A program made the translations under genes and the position numbers. The notes beneath the pieces were generated by a model. That model was given only the letters and a program-made list of their open reading frames with translations, was not told the origin of the DNA and did no database searches. A stretch of DNA of 64,000 bases, taken from WHSW01 sp963759295 (GTDB lineage Bacteria > Actinomycetota > Thermoleophilia > Solirubrobacterales > 70-9). The DNA lies in assembly GCA_963759295.1 (NCBI GenBank), contig CAVWYT010000007.1, positions 62,001 to 126,000 of the forward strand. Reading direction: 5' to 3'. Numbering within the stretch: position 1 is the stretch's first letter; each line of letters begins with the position of its first letter. Below, piece by piece: positions 22,692 to 31,129 of the stretch.

Positions 22692-24740
22692 TGGATTGGA
22701 CGCGCCGGCCTCGGACTCGGTCGCGCCATTCTCGTCCTCGGTCGCGCCGTTCTCGCCCTTGGCCACGCCGGCGCTCGCGCGCCGAGAGCCGTCGCTGCCC
22801 GGCGCCGTGATCAGCACCCGGCACGGCGCCCGCCTGAGCACGTACTCGGTCACCGGCCCGATCTCCGCCGGTCGAGACCCGCCGACCCCCCCGAGCAGCG
22901 CGCCACCTCGGATCCGCGTCGGCGGCTCGCCGCCCATGACGATCATCTCCACAGCACGGGTCCTCGCCGCCTCGACGATCCCGGCGCCGACGTCGCGCGC
23001 CCGGACCACCGACGGGCGCACCTCCACCGTTTCGTACTCCTCCCCGACCTGCTTGGCGCGCTCGAGCGCCTCGTTGGCGATCTCCGTTTGCTCGCGCCGC
23101 GGGGGCGAATCGAGCGGCACCGTGAGCGGGACCTCGACCACGTAGATCACCTCGAGGGTCGGCGATTCGTCTCCTGGCACCTCCGCTGCGTCGGCAAGAC
23201 GGCCCGCCGTGCCGACGATGTCGTCGTCGAGCTCCGTCCCGAACACCGGCACCAGGATGTCGCCGTACTCGACCCGTGGCGTCCCCCTCACCAGCGCCTC
23301 CGCGGGGACCTCGATTCGCCGCGTCAGCGTCGTCCCCTCCAGCCCCTTGCGGTAGATCACGTAGGCGCTGAGGCCGAGCACCATCCACGCCCCGCCGACC
23401 CAGCGGGCGGTGTCGTGGTAGGCGACGATGCTGACCCAGGCGAGCGCCGTGAGCAGCGCCGCGAGGAGCGCCGGGGCGGGCAGCCGCGCGCCTCGAAACG
23501 GCACGTCGAGCGGGATTCGGAACGGCCGCTCACGCTCGGGCTCGGTGATCCGCAACCGCACGACCGATAGGTGGGCGATCGTGAACGCGATCGTCGCCCC
23601 GAACGCGAACAGCCCGCCGAGCAGGGCGATGTCGGTGGTCAGCACGAGGCCGAAGGCGACCACCGCAGCGATCACGATCGCCACGTGCGGCGTCCGGTAA
23701 CGCCGATTGAGCGTCCCGAGCCAGCTTGGGATCTGCCGGTTGGTGGCCAGCACGTACACGTGCCGCGAGAGCCCCAGCATCGCCGTGTTCGCGGCCCAGA
23801 TCAGCGCCACCGGCACGACCGCGACCACGGCCACCTGCATCACGTCGGAGACCCACTCGGGCTCAAATGCCTGCACGACGCCGAGCAGCGGATCCTCGAT
23901 GAACTCGCCGCCGAGCGCGGTCTGCGGACCATCCGGGGTAGCGATCACCGGAACCGCCATCAGCGCCACCACCGCGACGCCGAAGTAGATCAGCGGCACC
24001 AGCGGCGCCGCGACCGTGAGCAGCTTTCGCAGCTCCAGGGGCCCGAACTCGAGGTCCGGAGCGAGGTTGGCCGCCGCCTCGATGCCGGCGAACGCGACGG
24101 TTCCGATCACCCCCGCGTAGATCACGTCCTCGAGGCTCGGGGTCGTGAACGGGTGCAGCTCCGCGGTCAGCGCGCCGAGGTCGAACGCGGTCAGCACGCC
24201 GACGACGATCACCGCGATCAGCAGCGTCACCCCGGCGAGCGAGATCACGCTCAACAGCCGCTGGCGCGCCACCCCCGTGAACCCGCCGATCGCCGCGCCC
24301 GCCGCCAGCGCGATCACCGCGGCGCCGGTGACGACCTCACCGCCCGCCTCCGTGAACCCCGACCAGATCGGGGTTAGGTAGTGCGCCACGGAGATCGCCG
24401 CGAGGGCGATCACGATCACGTAGTCGATCAGGATCGCCCAGCCGGCCGCGAAGCTGACGAGCTCGTTCTTGAACGCCGCCCTCGCGAAGGTCGCCGAGCC
24501 GCCGCGCTCGGGCAGCATCGCTTCGCCCTCGACGTAGGTGAGCGCGTTGAGCAGGAAGATCAGCCCGACCCCGAGGAAGATCAGCGGCGTCATCCCGAGC
24601 CCGCGGTCCGCGACCAGGCCGAGCGAGAAGTAGAGCGAGAAGCCGACCGCCGAGTAGGAGACGGCGAACAGCAATGGCACGCCGAGCCAGCGGCGGGCGA
24701 GCGGCGATCGCTCGTCGGCGGATCTGAACGGGTCGATCAA
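22689..24740 (-). CDS. APC-family permease fused to a universal-stress-like domain
   Basis: The 683-residue protein has an APC-superfamily membrane part of about 12 segments (residues about 18-450, beginning LARRWLGVPLLFAVSYSAVGFSLYFSLGLVADRGLG) and a cytosolic part (about 480-640) with the universal stress protein fold (YGDILVPVFGTELDDDIVGTAGRLADAA ... GAGIVEAARTRAVEMIVMGGEPP). KimA-type K+ importers of Bacillus share this plan. The extreme C-terminus has an ENGATEDENGATE repeat. The start is TTG 24740, which overlaps the stop of the small upstream gene as TTGA. The TrkA genes next door support ion rather than amino-acid transport, but this is inference. Confidence 0.8.
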   Translation of the reverse strand: MIDPFRSADERSPLARRWLGVPLLFAVSYSAVGFSLYFSLGLVADRGLGMTPLIFLGVGLIFLLNALTYVEGEAMLPERGGSATFARAAFKNELVSFAAGWAILIDYVIVIALAAISVAHYLTPIWSGFTEAGGEVVTGAAVIALAAGAAIGGFTGVARQRLLSVISLAGVTLLIAVIVVGVLTAFDLGALTAELHPFTTPSLEDVIYAGVIGTVAFAGIEAAANLAPDLEFGPLELRKLLTVAAPLVPLIYFGVAVVALMAVPVIATPDGPQTALGGEFIEDPLLGVVQAFEPEWVSDVMQVAVVAVVPVALIWAANTAMLGLSRHVYVLATNRQIPSWLGTLNRRYRTPHVAIVIAAVVAFGLVLTTDIALLGGLFAFGATIAFTIAHLSVVRLRITEPERERPFRIPLDVPFRGARLPAPALLAALLTALAWVSIVAYHDTARWVGGAWMVLGLSAYVIYRKGLEGTTLTRRIEVPAEALVRGTPRVEYGDILVPVFGTELDDDIVGTAGRLADAAEVPGDESPTLEVIYVVEVPLTVPLDSPPRREQTEIANEALERAKQVGEEYETVEVRPSVVRARDVGAGIVEAARTRAVEMIVMGGEPPTRIRGGALLGGVGGSRPAEIGPVTEYVLRRAPCRVLITAPGSDGSRRASAGVAKGENGATEDENGATESEAGASNP

Positions 24741-24940
24741 TCTCGGGAGCGCATCGAGATGTAGAGCCGCCCTGCGCCGAGCCCGAGAAACAGGAGCCCG
24801 AGCCAGATGCCGCTCGAGGCGAGGTTGCCGCCGTTGATCAGGGTGACGGCGATGATCGTCACGCCGAAGGCGAGGATTATCGTCGCGAAGATCCGGGTTA
24901 CGCCGCGATAGACCTCGTCGGGAGGAGGCGGGGCGCTCAT
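24737..24940 (-). CDS. Small two-helix membrane protein
   Basis: A 67-residue protein with a hydrophilic start (MSAPPPPDEVYRGVTR), then two hydrophobic stretches (IFATIILAFGVTIIAVTLI and GIWLGLLFLGLGAGRLYI) and a basic/acidic end. It is locked between two APC-USP permeases by ATGA and TTGA overlaps at both ends, which argues for a real gene co-translated with them. It could be a small subunit of the transporter. No family recognised. Confidence 0.75.
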   Translation of the reverse strand: MSAPPPPDEVYRGVTRIFATIILAFGVTIIAVTLINGGNLASSGIWLGLLFLGLGAGRLYISMRSRD

Positions 24941-26877
24941 CCTCTCACTCCGGCGGTCGCCACAGGCGCCACCGGCGCGCCATCGCCCACCCCGACCGGG
25001 TTGGCGGCGACGATCACCCGGCAGGGTCGCTTGGCGAGCACGGTCTGCAGCGCCTTGCCGTACAGCGGCTTCCCGTCGCGATAGCGCAGCGGCATCACGA
25101 TCGCCGCCGCATCCAGCGACCGCGCCTCGTCGACGATCGCCTGTCCGGATCCGCCCATCCGGACGTGGACGATGTTGCCGGAGGCGCGCTGACCGCAGAT
25201 CAGCTTCGCCCGCTCGATCTTCGTCTGCGCCGCCGCCTCGGAGTCCTCGACGATCGCGTCGAGCGGCAGGTGGGCCGGGACCGTGACCAGCGACAGGACG
25301 TGGATCGCCCGACGCCGCCGCGTCGCCAGCGACTTCGCCACCGCGACAGCCTCCTCGGAGAACGGGGCGTCCTCGTCGAAGGCGACCAGCACGCTGCGGT
25401 ACTCGACCTCCTCGACCCCGAGCGGGGTGAGCATCTCGATCTTCACGGTCTCCCGCAGCGGCAATCCCTTGTAGCGGCGGTAGCCGACGTAGGCGAGGGT
25501 CCCGACCACCATCCACCCGCCGCCGGTCGCCAGAACCACGGGATCGAGCGCCATCGCGACGACGAACGCACCGAACGTGCCGAGCCCACCGAGGATCGCG
25601 GGGATCGGCATCTCGATCCCGCGGATTCGGAGGTTGAAGGGAATTCGCCAGAGACGTGCGCCGTCGGGCGCCTTCCGGCGCCCGGCGAGCGGCTGGAGCT
25701 GGCGCAGCCGGACGACGGAGACGTGGGCGACCGTGAACGACAGCGTCGCTCCGAAGGCGTAGATCGTGCCCAAGAACGTGGTCTTTCCCGGTGCCATCAC
25801 AACCGCGGCGACGCCCGAGAAGAAGATGATCGCGATCCACGGAGTCTTGAACCGGGGGTGGATCGAGCGCAGGAACTCCGGCAGCTGCCGGTGCTGGCCC
25901 ATCGAGAAGGTGAGCCGCGAGAGCCCGATCAACGCCGCGTTGGTGGCGATCAGGAGGATCACCGCGGCGAGGATCCCGACGTAGTAGCGCAGCACGTCGG
26001 TCATCCCGGCCGAGAGCCCGAGGTTCTCGACGATCCCGAGCACCGGGTCGTCGGCGAACGTTGTCCCCAGAGCGGTGGTGAAGTTGCCGGCCGCATCCTG
26101 GGTCACGGGCATCGCCGAGAGTGCGATCATCGGCAGCAGGGCGTAGAGGCCGACGACCGCGAGCACGACCATCGCGGTGCCGCGCGGGACTGTGCGCCAC
26201 GACTCGCGCGCCTCCTCTGACATGTTGGAGATCGTCTCGATCCCGGTGTAGGCGACCATCCCGACCGCGATCCCGAGCGCGAAGTCCGACCACGTGGGAG
26301 CCGTGCCGAGGTCGATCTGGGAGACGAGCAGGTCGGGGTCGAAGACGAACACGAGCCCGATCCCGACGAGCACGATCTGGGTCGCGAGATCGGCGAGCGC
26401 GAGCACCAGGTTGAGCCGCGCCGATTCCTCGGTCCCCTTGACGTTGAGCGCCGCGAGCAGCGCGACCAGGCCGATGCCGAAGAAGACGTCGCCCGGGCCG
26501 TGGCCGAGCGGCTCCCAGAACACCGCCAGGTAGTGGGGCACGAAGAAGGCTGAGATCGCGACCGTGACGATGTAGGTGAGCATCTGCGCCCATGCCGCGA
26601 GAAAGGACGCGAATTCGTTGAAGGCGTGCCGGGCGAAGCTCGAGGAGCCACCCGCCTCGGGATAGAGCACCGTCGCCTCGACGTAGGTGGCCGCCGTGAA
26701 GGCGAAGATCAGCCCCGCGATCATGAACGTAACCGGGGTCAGGCCGAGGGCGTAGAGGGCGACCAGACCGAGCGCGTAGTAGATCGACGAGCCGACGTTG
26801 CCGTAGGCCGCGGCGAACAGCGCGTCGGAGCCGTGCACGCGCCGGAGCGCCGCCTCGCGTGGATGTCGCTCAGCCAT
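24937..26877 (-). CDS. APC-family permease fused to a universal-stress-like domain (second copy)
   Basis: The 646-residue paralogue of the 22689 gene: about 12 membrane segments beginning SDALFAAAYGNVGSSIYYALGLVALYALGLTP, a conserved AGGSSSFARHAFNEFASF segment and a C-terminal USP-like domain (YRSVLVAFDEDAPFSEEAVAVAKSLA ... LDAAAIVMPLRYRDGKPLYGKALQTVLAKRPCRVIV). Overall resemblance is to KimA-like K+ importers and to actinobacterial APC/USP proteins of unknown substrate. ATG 26877 begins a three-gene unit; a TATAGT box is nine bases upstream and overlaps the stop of the next gene. Confidence 0.82.
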   Translation of the reverse strand: MAERHPREAALRRVHGSDALFAAAYGNVGSSIYYALGLVALYALGLTPVTFMIAGLIFAFTAATYVEATVLYPEAGGSSSFARHAFNEFASFLAAWAQMLTYIVTVAISAFFVPHYLAVFWEPLGHGPGDVFFGIGLVALLAALNVKGTEESARLNLVLALADLATQIVLVGIGLVFVFDPDLLVSQIDLGTAPTWSDFALGIAVGMVAYTGIETISNMSEEARESWRTVPRGTAMVVLAVVGLYALLPMIALSAMPVTQDAAGNFTTALGTTFADDPVLGIVENLGLSAGMTDVLRYYVGILAAVILLIATNAALIGLSRLTFSMGQHRQLPEFLRSIHPRFKTPWIAIIFFSGVAAVVMAPGKTTFLGTIYAFGATLSFTVAHVSVVRLRQLQPLAGRRKAPDGARLWRIPFNLRIRGIEMPIPAILGGLGTFGAFVVAMALDPVVLATGGGWMVVGTLAYVGYRRYKGLPLRETVKIEMLTPLGVEEVEYRSVLVAFDEDAPFSEEAVAVAKSLATRRRRAIHVLSLVTVPAHLPLDAIVEDSEAAAQTKIERAKLICGQRASGNIVHVRMGGSGQAIVDEARSLDAAAIVMPLRYRDGKPLYGKALQTVLAKRPCRVIVAANPVGVGDGAPVAPVATAGVRG

Positions 26878-26886
26878 TTGGGTTCG

Positions 26887-26892
26887 ACTATA
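26887..26892 (-). promoter_or_regulatory. Putative -10 box (TATAGT) of the permease operon
   Basis: The plus strand ACTATA gives TATAGT on the minus strand, nine bases before ATG 26877. It includes the stop codon of the FMN oxidase gene (26888-26890), so this promoter sits entirely within the gene end. Confidence 0.4.
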
Positions 26893-27973
26893 GGGCGGCC
26901 GCGGGACCGTCCTGCACGTGCGCGGGGCCGACGTCGGCGGGGCTCGGACAGCCGAGCAGCGCGAGCCCGAGCTGGATCTCCTCGCGCAGGATCTCGAGCA
27001 CCCGCAGCGCCCCCGCCTCACCTCCGACGGCGAGCCCCCAGAGCGGCGCCCGGCCGGCGAGCACCGCCTTGGCGCCGAGAGCAAGGGCGATCAGCACGTC
27101 GGTGCCGCGGCGGACCCCACCGTCGACGAGCACCTCGCAGCGGCCGGCGACCGCGTCGACCACCTCGGGGAGGACGTCCAGAGCCGCCGGCACGCAGTCG
27201 AGCTGGCGGCCACCGTGGTTGGAGACGATCAGCCCCGTGGCGCCGTTCTCGACCGCCAGCGCCGCATCCTCCCCCGTTTGCACGCCCTTGAGCAGGATCG
27301 GGAGCGAGCAGTCGGAGGCGAGCGTCGCGAGGTCGTCCCAGCCAAGCGTCGGGTCGACGAGGTCGAAGACCTCCTTCAGCGTCATCGCGCGGTCGGAGCC
27401 CACCGCGGCGGCGAGCGCGGGAGCGGTGACCCCGGGGGGCACGGCGAAGCCGGTGCGGAGGTCGCGCTCGCGACGCCCCGCGCGCGGCGCGTCGGCGGTG
27501 ACCACGATCGCCTCGAACCCCGATTCGATCGCCTCGTCGATCAGCGCCCGCGTGACGCCCCGATCGCTGAAGCAGTAGAGCTGAAACCAGCGCGGCGCCG
27601 GTGGCGCCTCGGACGCGATCTCGCTCGGATGCGAGGTCGCGAGCGTCGACAGGCACATGATCGTCTCGGCGTCCGCCGCGGCGCGCGCCATCGCCACCTC
27701 GCCGTCGGGATCGACCAACCGCTGGAAGGCGACGGGCGCGACGAGGAGCGGCATCGAGACCTCGGTCCCGAGCACGGTCGCGCGGGTGCTCACCCCGCCG
27801 ACGTCGACGAGCACGCGAGGGCGCAAGCGGCGGCGCCCGAACGCGGCGACGTTGTCGCGCAGGGTGCGCTCATCGCCGGCGCCGCCCGCGAAGTAGCCGT
27901 GGACGCCTGGCCCGAGGCGCTCGGCCGCGAGCCGCTCGTAGTCGGCGACGTTGATCGGCTCGCCCGCGGACAC
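26888..27973 (-). CDS. FMN-dependent alpha-hydroxy-acid oxidase
   Basis: The 361-residue enzyme is of the glycolate oxidase/lactate monooxygenase/mandelate dehydrogenase family. Visible marks: YFAGGAGDERTLRDNVAAFGR, the LLVAPVAFQRLVDPDGE loop, WFQLYCFSDRG, VVTADAP, LLKGVQTGEDA with the FMN-contacting lysine, the catalytic SNHGGRQLDCVPA (His-Gly-Gly-Arg) and VDGGVRRGTDVLIALALGAKAVLAGRAPLW. It oxidises an L-2-hydroxy acid; which one is open. GTG 27973 is selected over a 28-codon longer frame because it removes overlap with the divergent glyoxalase and lies seven bases after TATAGT. Confidence 0.9.
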   Translation of the reverse strand: MSAGEPINVADYERLAAERLGPGVHGYFAGGAGDERTLRDNVAAFGRRRLRPRVLVDVGGVSTRATVLGTEVSMPLLVAPVAFQRLVDPDGEVAMARAAADAETIMCLSTLATSHPSEIASEAPPAPRWFQLYCFSDRGVTRALIDEAIESGFEAIVVTADAPRAGRRERDLRTGFAVPPGVTAPALAAAVGSDRAMTLKEVFDLVDPTLGWDDLATLASDCSLPILLKGVQTGEDAALAVENGATGLIVSNHGGRQLDCVPAALDVLPEVVDAVAGRCEVLVDGGVRRGTDVLIALALGAKAVLAGRAPLWGLAVGGEAGALRVLEILREEIQLGLALLGCPSPADVGPAHVQDGPAAAL

Positions 27974-27980
27974 CAGGGCG

Positions 27981-27986
27981 ACTATA
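27981..27986 (-). promoter_or_regulatory. Putative -10 box (TATAGT), leaderless
   Basis: TATAGT is seven bases before the GTG of the alpha-hydroxy-acid oxidase. No ribosome-binding site lies between. Confidence 0.5.
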
Positions 27987-28037
27987 TGGGCGCCGCGCTC
28001 CCGCACGACCCGTCGGCGTATCTTTTCGCCGACGGTC

Positions 28038-28415
28038 GTGAGCCAGCTGATCCACACCTGCTATCGCGTTCTCGACCTCGAGCGCTCGGTTAGCTTCTAC
28101 GGGAAGCTCGGCTTCGAGGAGCTGCGCCGGATGCCGATCGGCGACGAGGCGACCAACGTGTTCATGGGCCTGCCGGATGACGGCGCGCGGCTCGAGCTCA
28201 CCTATAACCACGATCGCACCGAGCCATACGAGATCGGCACGGGCTACGGTCATATCGCGATCACCGTGGAAGCACTGGACGCGACACTCGAGCGGCTCGC
28301 CATAGACGGAATCGAGCCCGAGCGCCCCCCGTACAGCGTCCACGAGGGAGGCTCGCGGATCTGCTTCGTCCGCGACCCGGACGGCTACCGCATCGAGCTG
28401 ATCGAGCGCCGCTAG
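28038..28415 (+). CDS. Glyoxalase I-like (VOC fold) protein
   Basis: A 125-residue vicinal-oxygen-chelate protein close to lactoylglutathione lyase. Metal ligands are visible in the usual order: His in LIHTCYRV, Glu in RLELTYNHD, His in GTGYGHIAITV and Glu in YRIELIE. The RSVSFYGKLGFEELRR and FVRDPDGYRIEL motifs are standard. It would detoxify methylglyoxal; glutathione is not typical of actinobacteria, so the thiol cofactor may be mycothiol or another. GTG 28038 is favoured; a TATCTT box at 28019-28024 could be its promoter. Divergent from the 2-hydroxy-acid oxidase, which handles products of the same pathway. Confidence 0.88.
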   Translation: MSQLIHTCYRVLDLERSVSFYGKLGFEELRRMPIGDEATNVFMGLPDDGARLELTYNHDRTEPYEIGTGYGHIAITVEALDATLERLAIDGIEPERPPYSVHEGGSRICFVRDPDGYRIELIERR

Positions 28416-28440
28416 CCGACCGGCTCGCCCTCAACGACGA

Positions 28441-28462
28441 AGCCCGCGGCCGTGGCCGGGCT
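28441..28462. terminator. Hairpin between convergent glyoxalase and pyrophosphatase genes
   Basis: AGCCC (28441-28445) pairs with GGGCT (28458-28462) and an inner GGCC/GGCC extends the stem. It lies in the 73-base gap of two convergent genes. No T-run. Confidence 0.35.
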
Positions 28463-28488
28463 CGGCGAACGTCTCGGTGGCGCGGGGC

Positions 28489-30567
28489 CTAGAGGTTGAC
28501 GATCGGGATGATCAAGATCGCGACGATGTTCGCCACCTTGATCATCGGGTTGATCGCCGGGCCGGCGGTGTCCTTGTAGGGGTCGCCGACCGTGTCGCCG
28601 GTCACCGAGGCCGCGTGGGCCTCGGAGCCCTTGCCGCCGAAGGCGCCATCCTCGATCAACTTCTTCGCGTTGTCCCAGGCGCCACCGCCGGCGGTCATCG
28701 ACAGGGCGACGAAGAGCCCGACGACGATCACGCCGATCAGCAGTCCGCCGAGCGCCTTGGCGCTGATCAGGCCGACGATCACCGGGACGACGATCGGGAT
28801 CAGCGACGGGAGGACCATCTCGCGCTGCGCTGCCCGCGTCACGATGCTGACGGTGGTGCCGTACTCGGGTTTCTCGGTGCCCTCCATGATCCCGGGGTGC
28901 TCGCGGAACTGCTTGCGCACCTGCTCGACGACCTGACCGCCCGCGCGGCCGACGGCCTCGATCGCGAACGCCGCGAACAGGTAGACCATCATCCCGCCGA
29001 TCAGCAGGCCGATCAGCACCGCCGGGTCGGAGATCGCGAAGGTCAGCCCGGCGCCGCCCTCCTCGTCGCCGAGCTCGATCTCGAACGCGTTGAAGAGGAC
29101 CAGCGCCGCGAGCGCCGCGGAGCCGATCGCGTAACCCTTGGTGACCGCCTTGGTGGTGTTGCCGACCGCGTCGAGCGGGTCGGTGACGTTGCGGACGTCC
29201 TCGGGCAGGTCCGCCATCTCGGCGATCCCGCCGGCGTTGTCGGTGATCGGACCGAACGCGTCCAGGGCCACGATCAGGCCGCAGAGCGAGAGCTGCGCCA
29301 TCACCGCGATCCCGATCCCGTAGATCCCGGCGAGCTCGTTGGCGCCGAAGATCGCCAGGGCGATCAGCAGCGCCGGGGCGACGGCCGACTGAAAGCCCTG
29401 GGCGAGGCCCTGGATGATGTTGGTCGCATGGCCGGTGATCGAGGCCTGGCTGATCGTCTTCACCGGACGGAACCGGGTCGAGGTGTAGTAGTCGGTGATC
29501 ACGAACAGGCCGCCGGTGACGAACAGCCCGATCAGCGCGCACAACCAGAGCTCGGTGACCGAGGTGTCGAACAGGGAGCTGCCCGGATCGCTGACCCCGA
29601 GCGAGAGCGGATCGCTCATCAGCCACTCGGTGAGCGGATAGAAGATCGCCGCCGAGATCACCGCGGAGACGATCAGGCCGCGGTAGAGGGCGCCCTCGAC
29701 CCTGTTCGTGGTCGTGCGAACGGCGAGCGCGCCGACGATCGAGGCGAGGATCGCGGCGCCGCCGATCACCAGCGGGTACAGCGCCGCGGCGCGCGAGAAG
29801 TCTCCCGTAAAGGTGAGCACGCCGAGCAGCATCACCGCGACCGAGGTGACCGCGTAGGTTTCGAACAGGTCGGCCGCCATACCGGCGCAGTCGCCGACAT
29901 TGTCGCCGACATTGTCGGCGATCACCGCCGGGTTGCGGGGGTCGTCTTCCGGGATGCCGGCCTCGACCTTGCCGACCAGGTCGGCGCCGACGTCGGCCGC
30001 CTTGGTGAAGATGCCGCCGCCGAGTCGGGCGAAGACCGAGATCAGCGAGCCGCCGAACCCGAGCCCGATCAGCGCGTCGACGGCATCCTTGTCGGACTTG
30101 TCGAAGAGGACGAGGATGCCGAAATAGCCGGCGACGCCGAGCAGCGCCATGCCGACCACCAGCAGCCCGGTCACCGAGCCGCCCTTGAAGGCGACGTCGA
30201 GCGCCGGCGGCACACCGCCGCGCGCGGCCTCCGCGACCCGCGCGTTGGCGCGAACCGAGAGATTCATGCCGATGAAGCCGGCAGCGCCCGAGAGCGCGCC
30301 GCCGATCACGAAGCCGATTCCGGTGGTGACGTCCTGGAGGATCGCGATCAGGATCGCGAGCGGGACAGCGACCATGGCGATGATCAGGTACTGGCGGTTG
30401 AGGTACGCCTTGGCTCCCTCCTGGACGGCGCCCGAGATCTCCCGCATGCGTTCGTTGCCTGCAGAGCGTCCGAGCAGCCGCTGCGTGACGAGCGCGCCGT
30501 AGAGAACGGCGGCCCCGGCGCAGACGAGCGCGACGACGACGCCGTAATCGGTCAGGAAATCGGTCAA
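28489..30567 (-). CDS. hppA: Proton-translocating membrane pyrophosphatase
   Basis: A 692-residue, roughly 16-helix membrane PPase that uses pyrophosphate hydrolysis to pump protons. Hallmarks: GGGIFTKAADVGADLVGKVEAGIPEDDPRNPAVIADNVGDNVGDCAG, the core catalytic DVGADLVGK/DNVGDNVGD pair, and later ALDAFGPITDNAGGIAEM and GDPYKDTAGPAINPMIKV. The residue setting cation dependence sits in VGNTTKAVTKG: lysine here marks K+-independent H+-PPases (K+-dependent enzymes have alanine). The start is TTG 30567 preceded by GGAGG nine bases away. It stands alone, as usual for these genes. Confidence 0.96.
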   Translation of the reverse strand: MTDFLTDYGVVVALVCAGAAVLYGALVTQRLLGRSAGNERMREISGAVQEGAKAYLNRQYLIIAMVAVPLAILIAILQDVTTGIGFVIGGALSGAAGFIGMNLSVRANARVAEAARGGVPPALDVAFKGGSVTGLLVVGMALLGVAGYFGILVLFDKSDKDAVDALIGLGFGGSLISVFARLGGGIFTKAADVGADLVGKVEAGIPEDDPRNPAVIADNVGDNVGDCAGMAADLFETYAVTSVAVMLLGVLTFTGDFSRAAALYPLVIGGAAILASIVGALAVRTTTNRVEGALYRGLIVSAVISAAIFYPLTEWLMSDPLSLGVSDPGSSLFDTSVTELWLCALIGLFVTGGLFVITDYYTSTRFRPVKTISQASITGHATNIIQGLAQGFQSAVAPALLIALAIFGANELAGIYGIGIAVMAQLSLCGLIVALDAFGPITDNAGGIAEMADLPEDVRNVTDPLDAVGNTTKAVTKGYAIGSAALAALVLFNAFEIELGDEEGGAGLTFAISDPAVLIGLLIGGMMVYLFAAFAIEAVGRAGGQVVEQVRKQFREHPGIMEGTEKPEYGTTVSIVTRAAQREMVLPSLIPIVVPVIVGLISAKALGGLLIGVIVVGLFVALSMTAGGGAWDNAKKLIEDGAFGGKGSEAHAASVTGDTVGDPYKDTAGPAINPMIKVANIVAILIIPIVNL

Positions 30568-30656
30568 GTGAGGTCCTCCGTGGGGGGCTTGTCGTCAGAA
30601 GCGGCCGGGGACGGTTCCGGGCGCGAGGCGCGGGCAGTGTAACGAGGTGACTGGCG

Positions 30657-31064
30657 TTATGAGGCGCCGGGCGGCGTCCAGAGGCCCGACGGACGTTCGG
30701 CCCTGGGCCTGGGTGCGGGCTCCGACGGCGCCGCCTCGGGAGGCTCCTCAGTTCCGCCGCCGGCCTCCCGCGCGTACAGCACCTGCACCTGCGACAGCGC
30801 CTCGCGAACCTGCCCACGCGGTCCCGGCTCGAGCAGCTCGACCACGGCGCGCACCGCCTCGATCCCGATCCGCGCCTGCTGGAGGTCGCGCTCGTCTTCC
30901 TTCGCGATCCGGCGCGCGGCCAGGTTGAGCACGCTGACCACGCTCTCCAGCAGCAGGTCCTGTACGCGGAGCTCTTGCAGCTGCTGCTCGAGCCTCCGCT
31001 GAAGCTCCTCCTGCTCGGGAGCGCCGCTCGCTGCCGGTCCGGGTGAGGGCTCGGGGCCGGTCAT
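30657..31064 (-). CDS. Small helical protein, DUF1844-like
   Basis: A 135-residue protein with an acidic disordered start, a coiled-coil-like segment (EELQRRLEQQLQELRVQDLLLESVVSVLNLAARRI), and DLQQARIGIEAVRAVVELLEPGPRGQVREALSQVQVLYAREAG, which follows the DUF1844 layout (two helices, DLxxAxxxIxxLxxL). The last 35 residues are proline-rich. Function unknown. A TAGGCT box six bases before ATG 31064 suggests a leaderless message. Confidence 0.65.
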   Translation of the reverse strand: MTGPEPSPGPAASGAPEQEELQRRLEQQLQELRVQDLLLESVVSVLNLAARRIAKEDERDLQQARIGIEAVRAVVELLEPGPRGQVREALSQVQVLYAREAGGGTEEPPEAAPSEPAPRPRAERPSGLWTPPGAS

Positions 31065-31070
31065 GCGCTT

Positions 31071-31076
31071 AGCCTA
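31071..31076 (-). promoter_or_regulatory. Putative -10 box (TAGGCT), leaderless
   Basis: TAGGCT on the minus strand, six bases before ATG 31064; no ribosome-binding site between. Confidence 0.35.
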
Positions 31077-31129
31077 GCCGTGGCGGGCGGACCGAGGCCT
31101 GAGAGCCCCGAGGCGACGCAGGGGGCGGG

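Noticed and set aside
28412..30817. Long frames on both strands over the pyrophosphatase gene
   Set aside because: The pyrophosphatase frame carries all family motifs; the others are low-complexity shadows of it.
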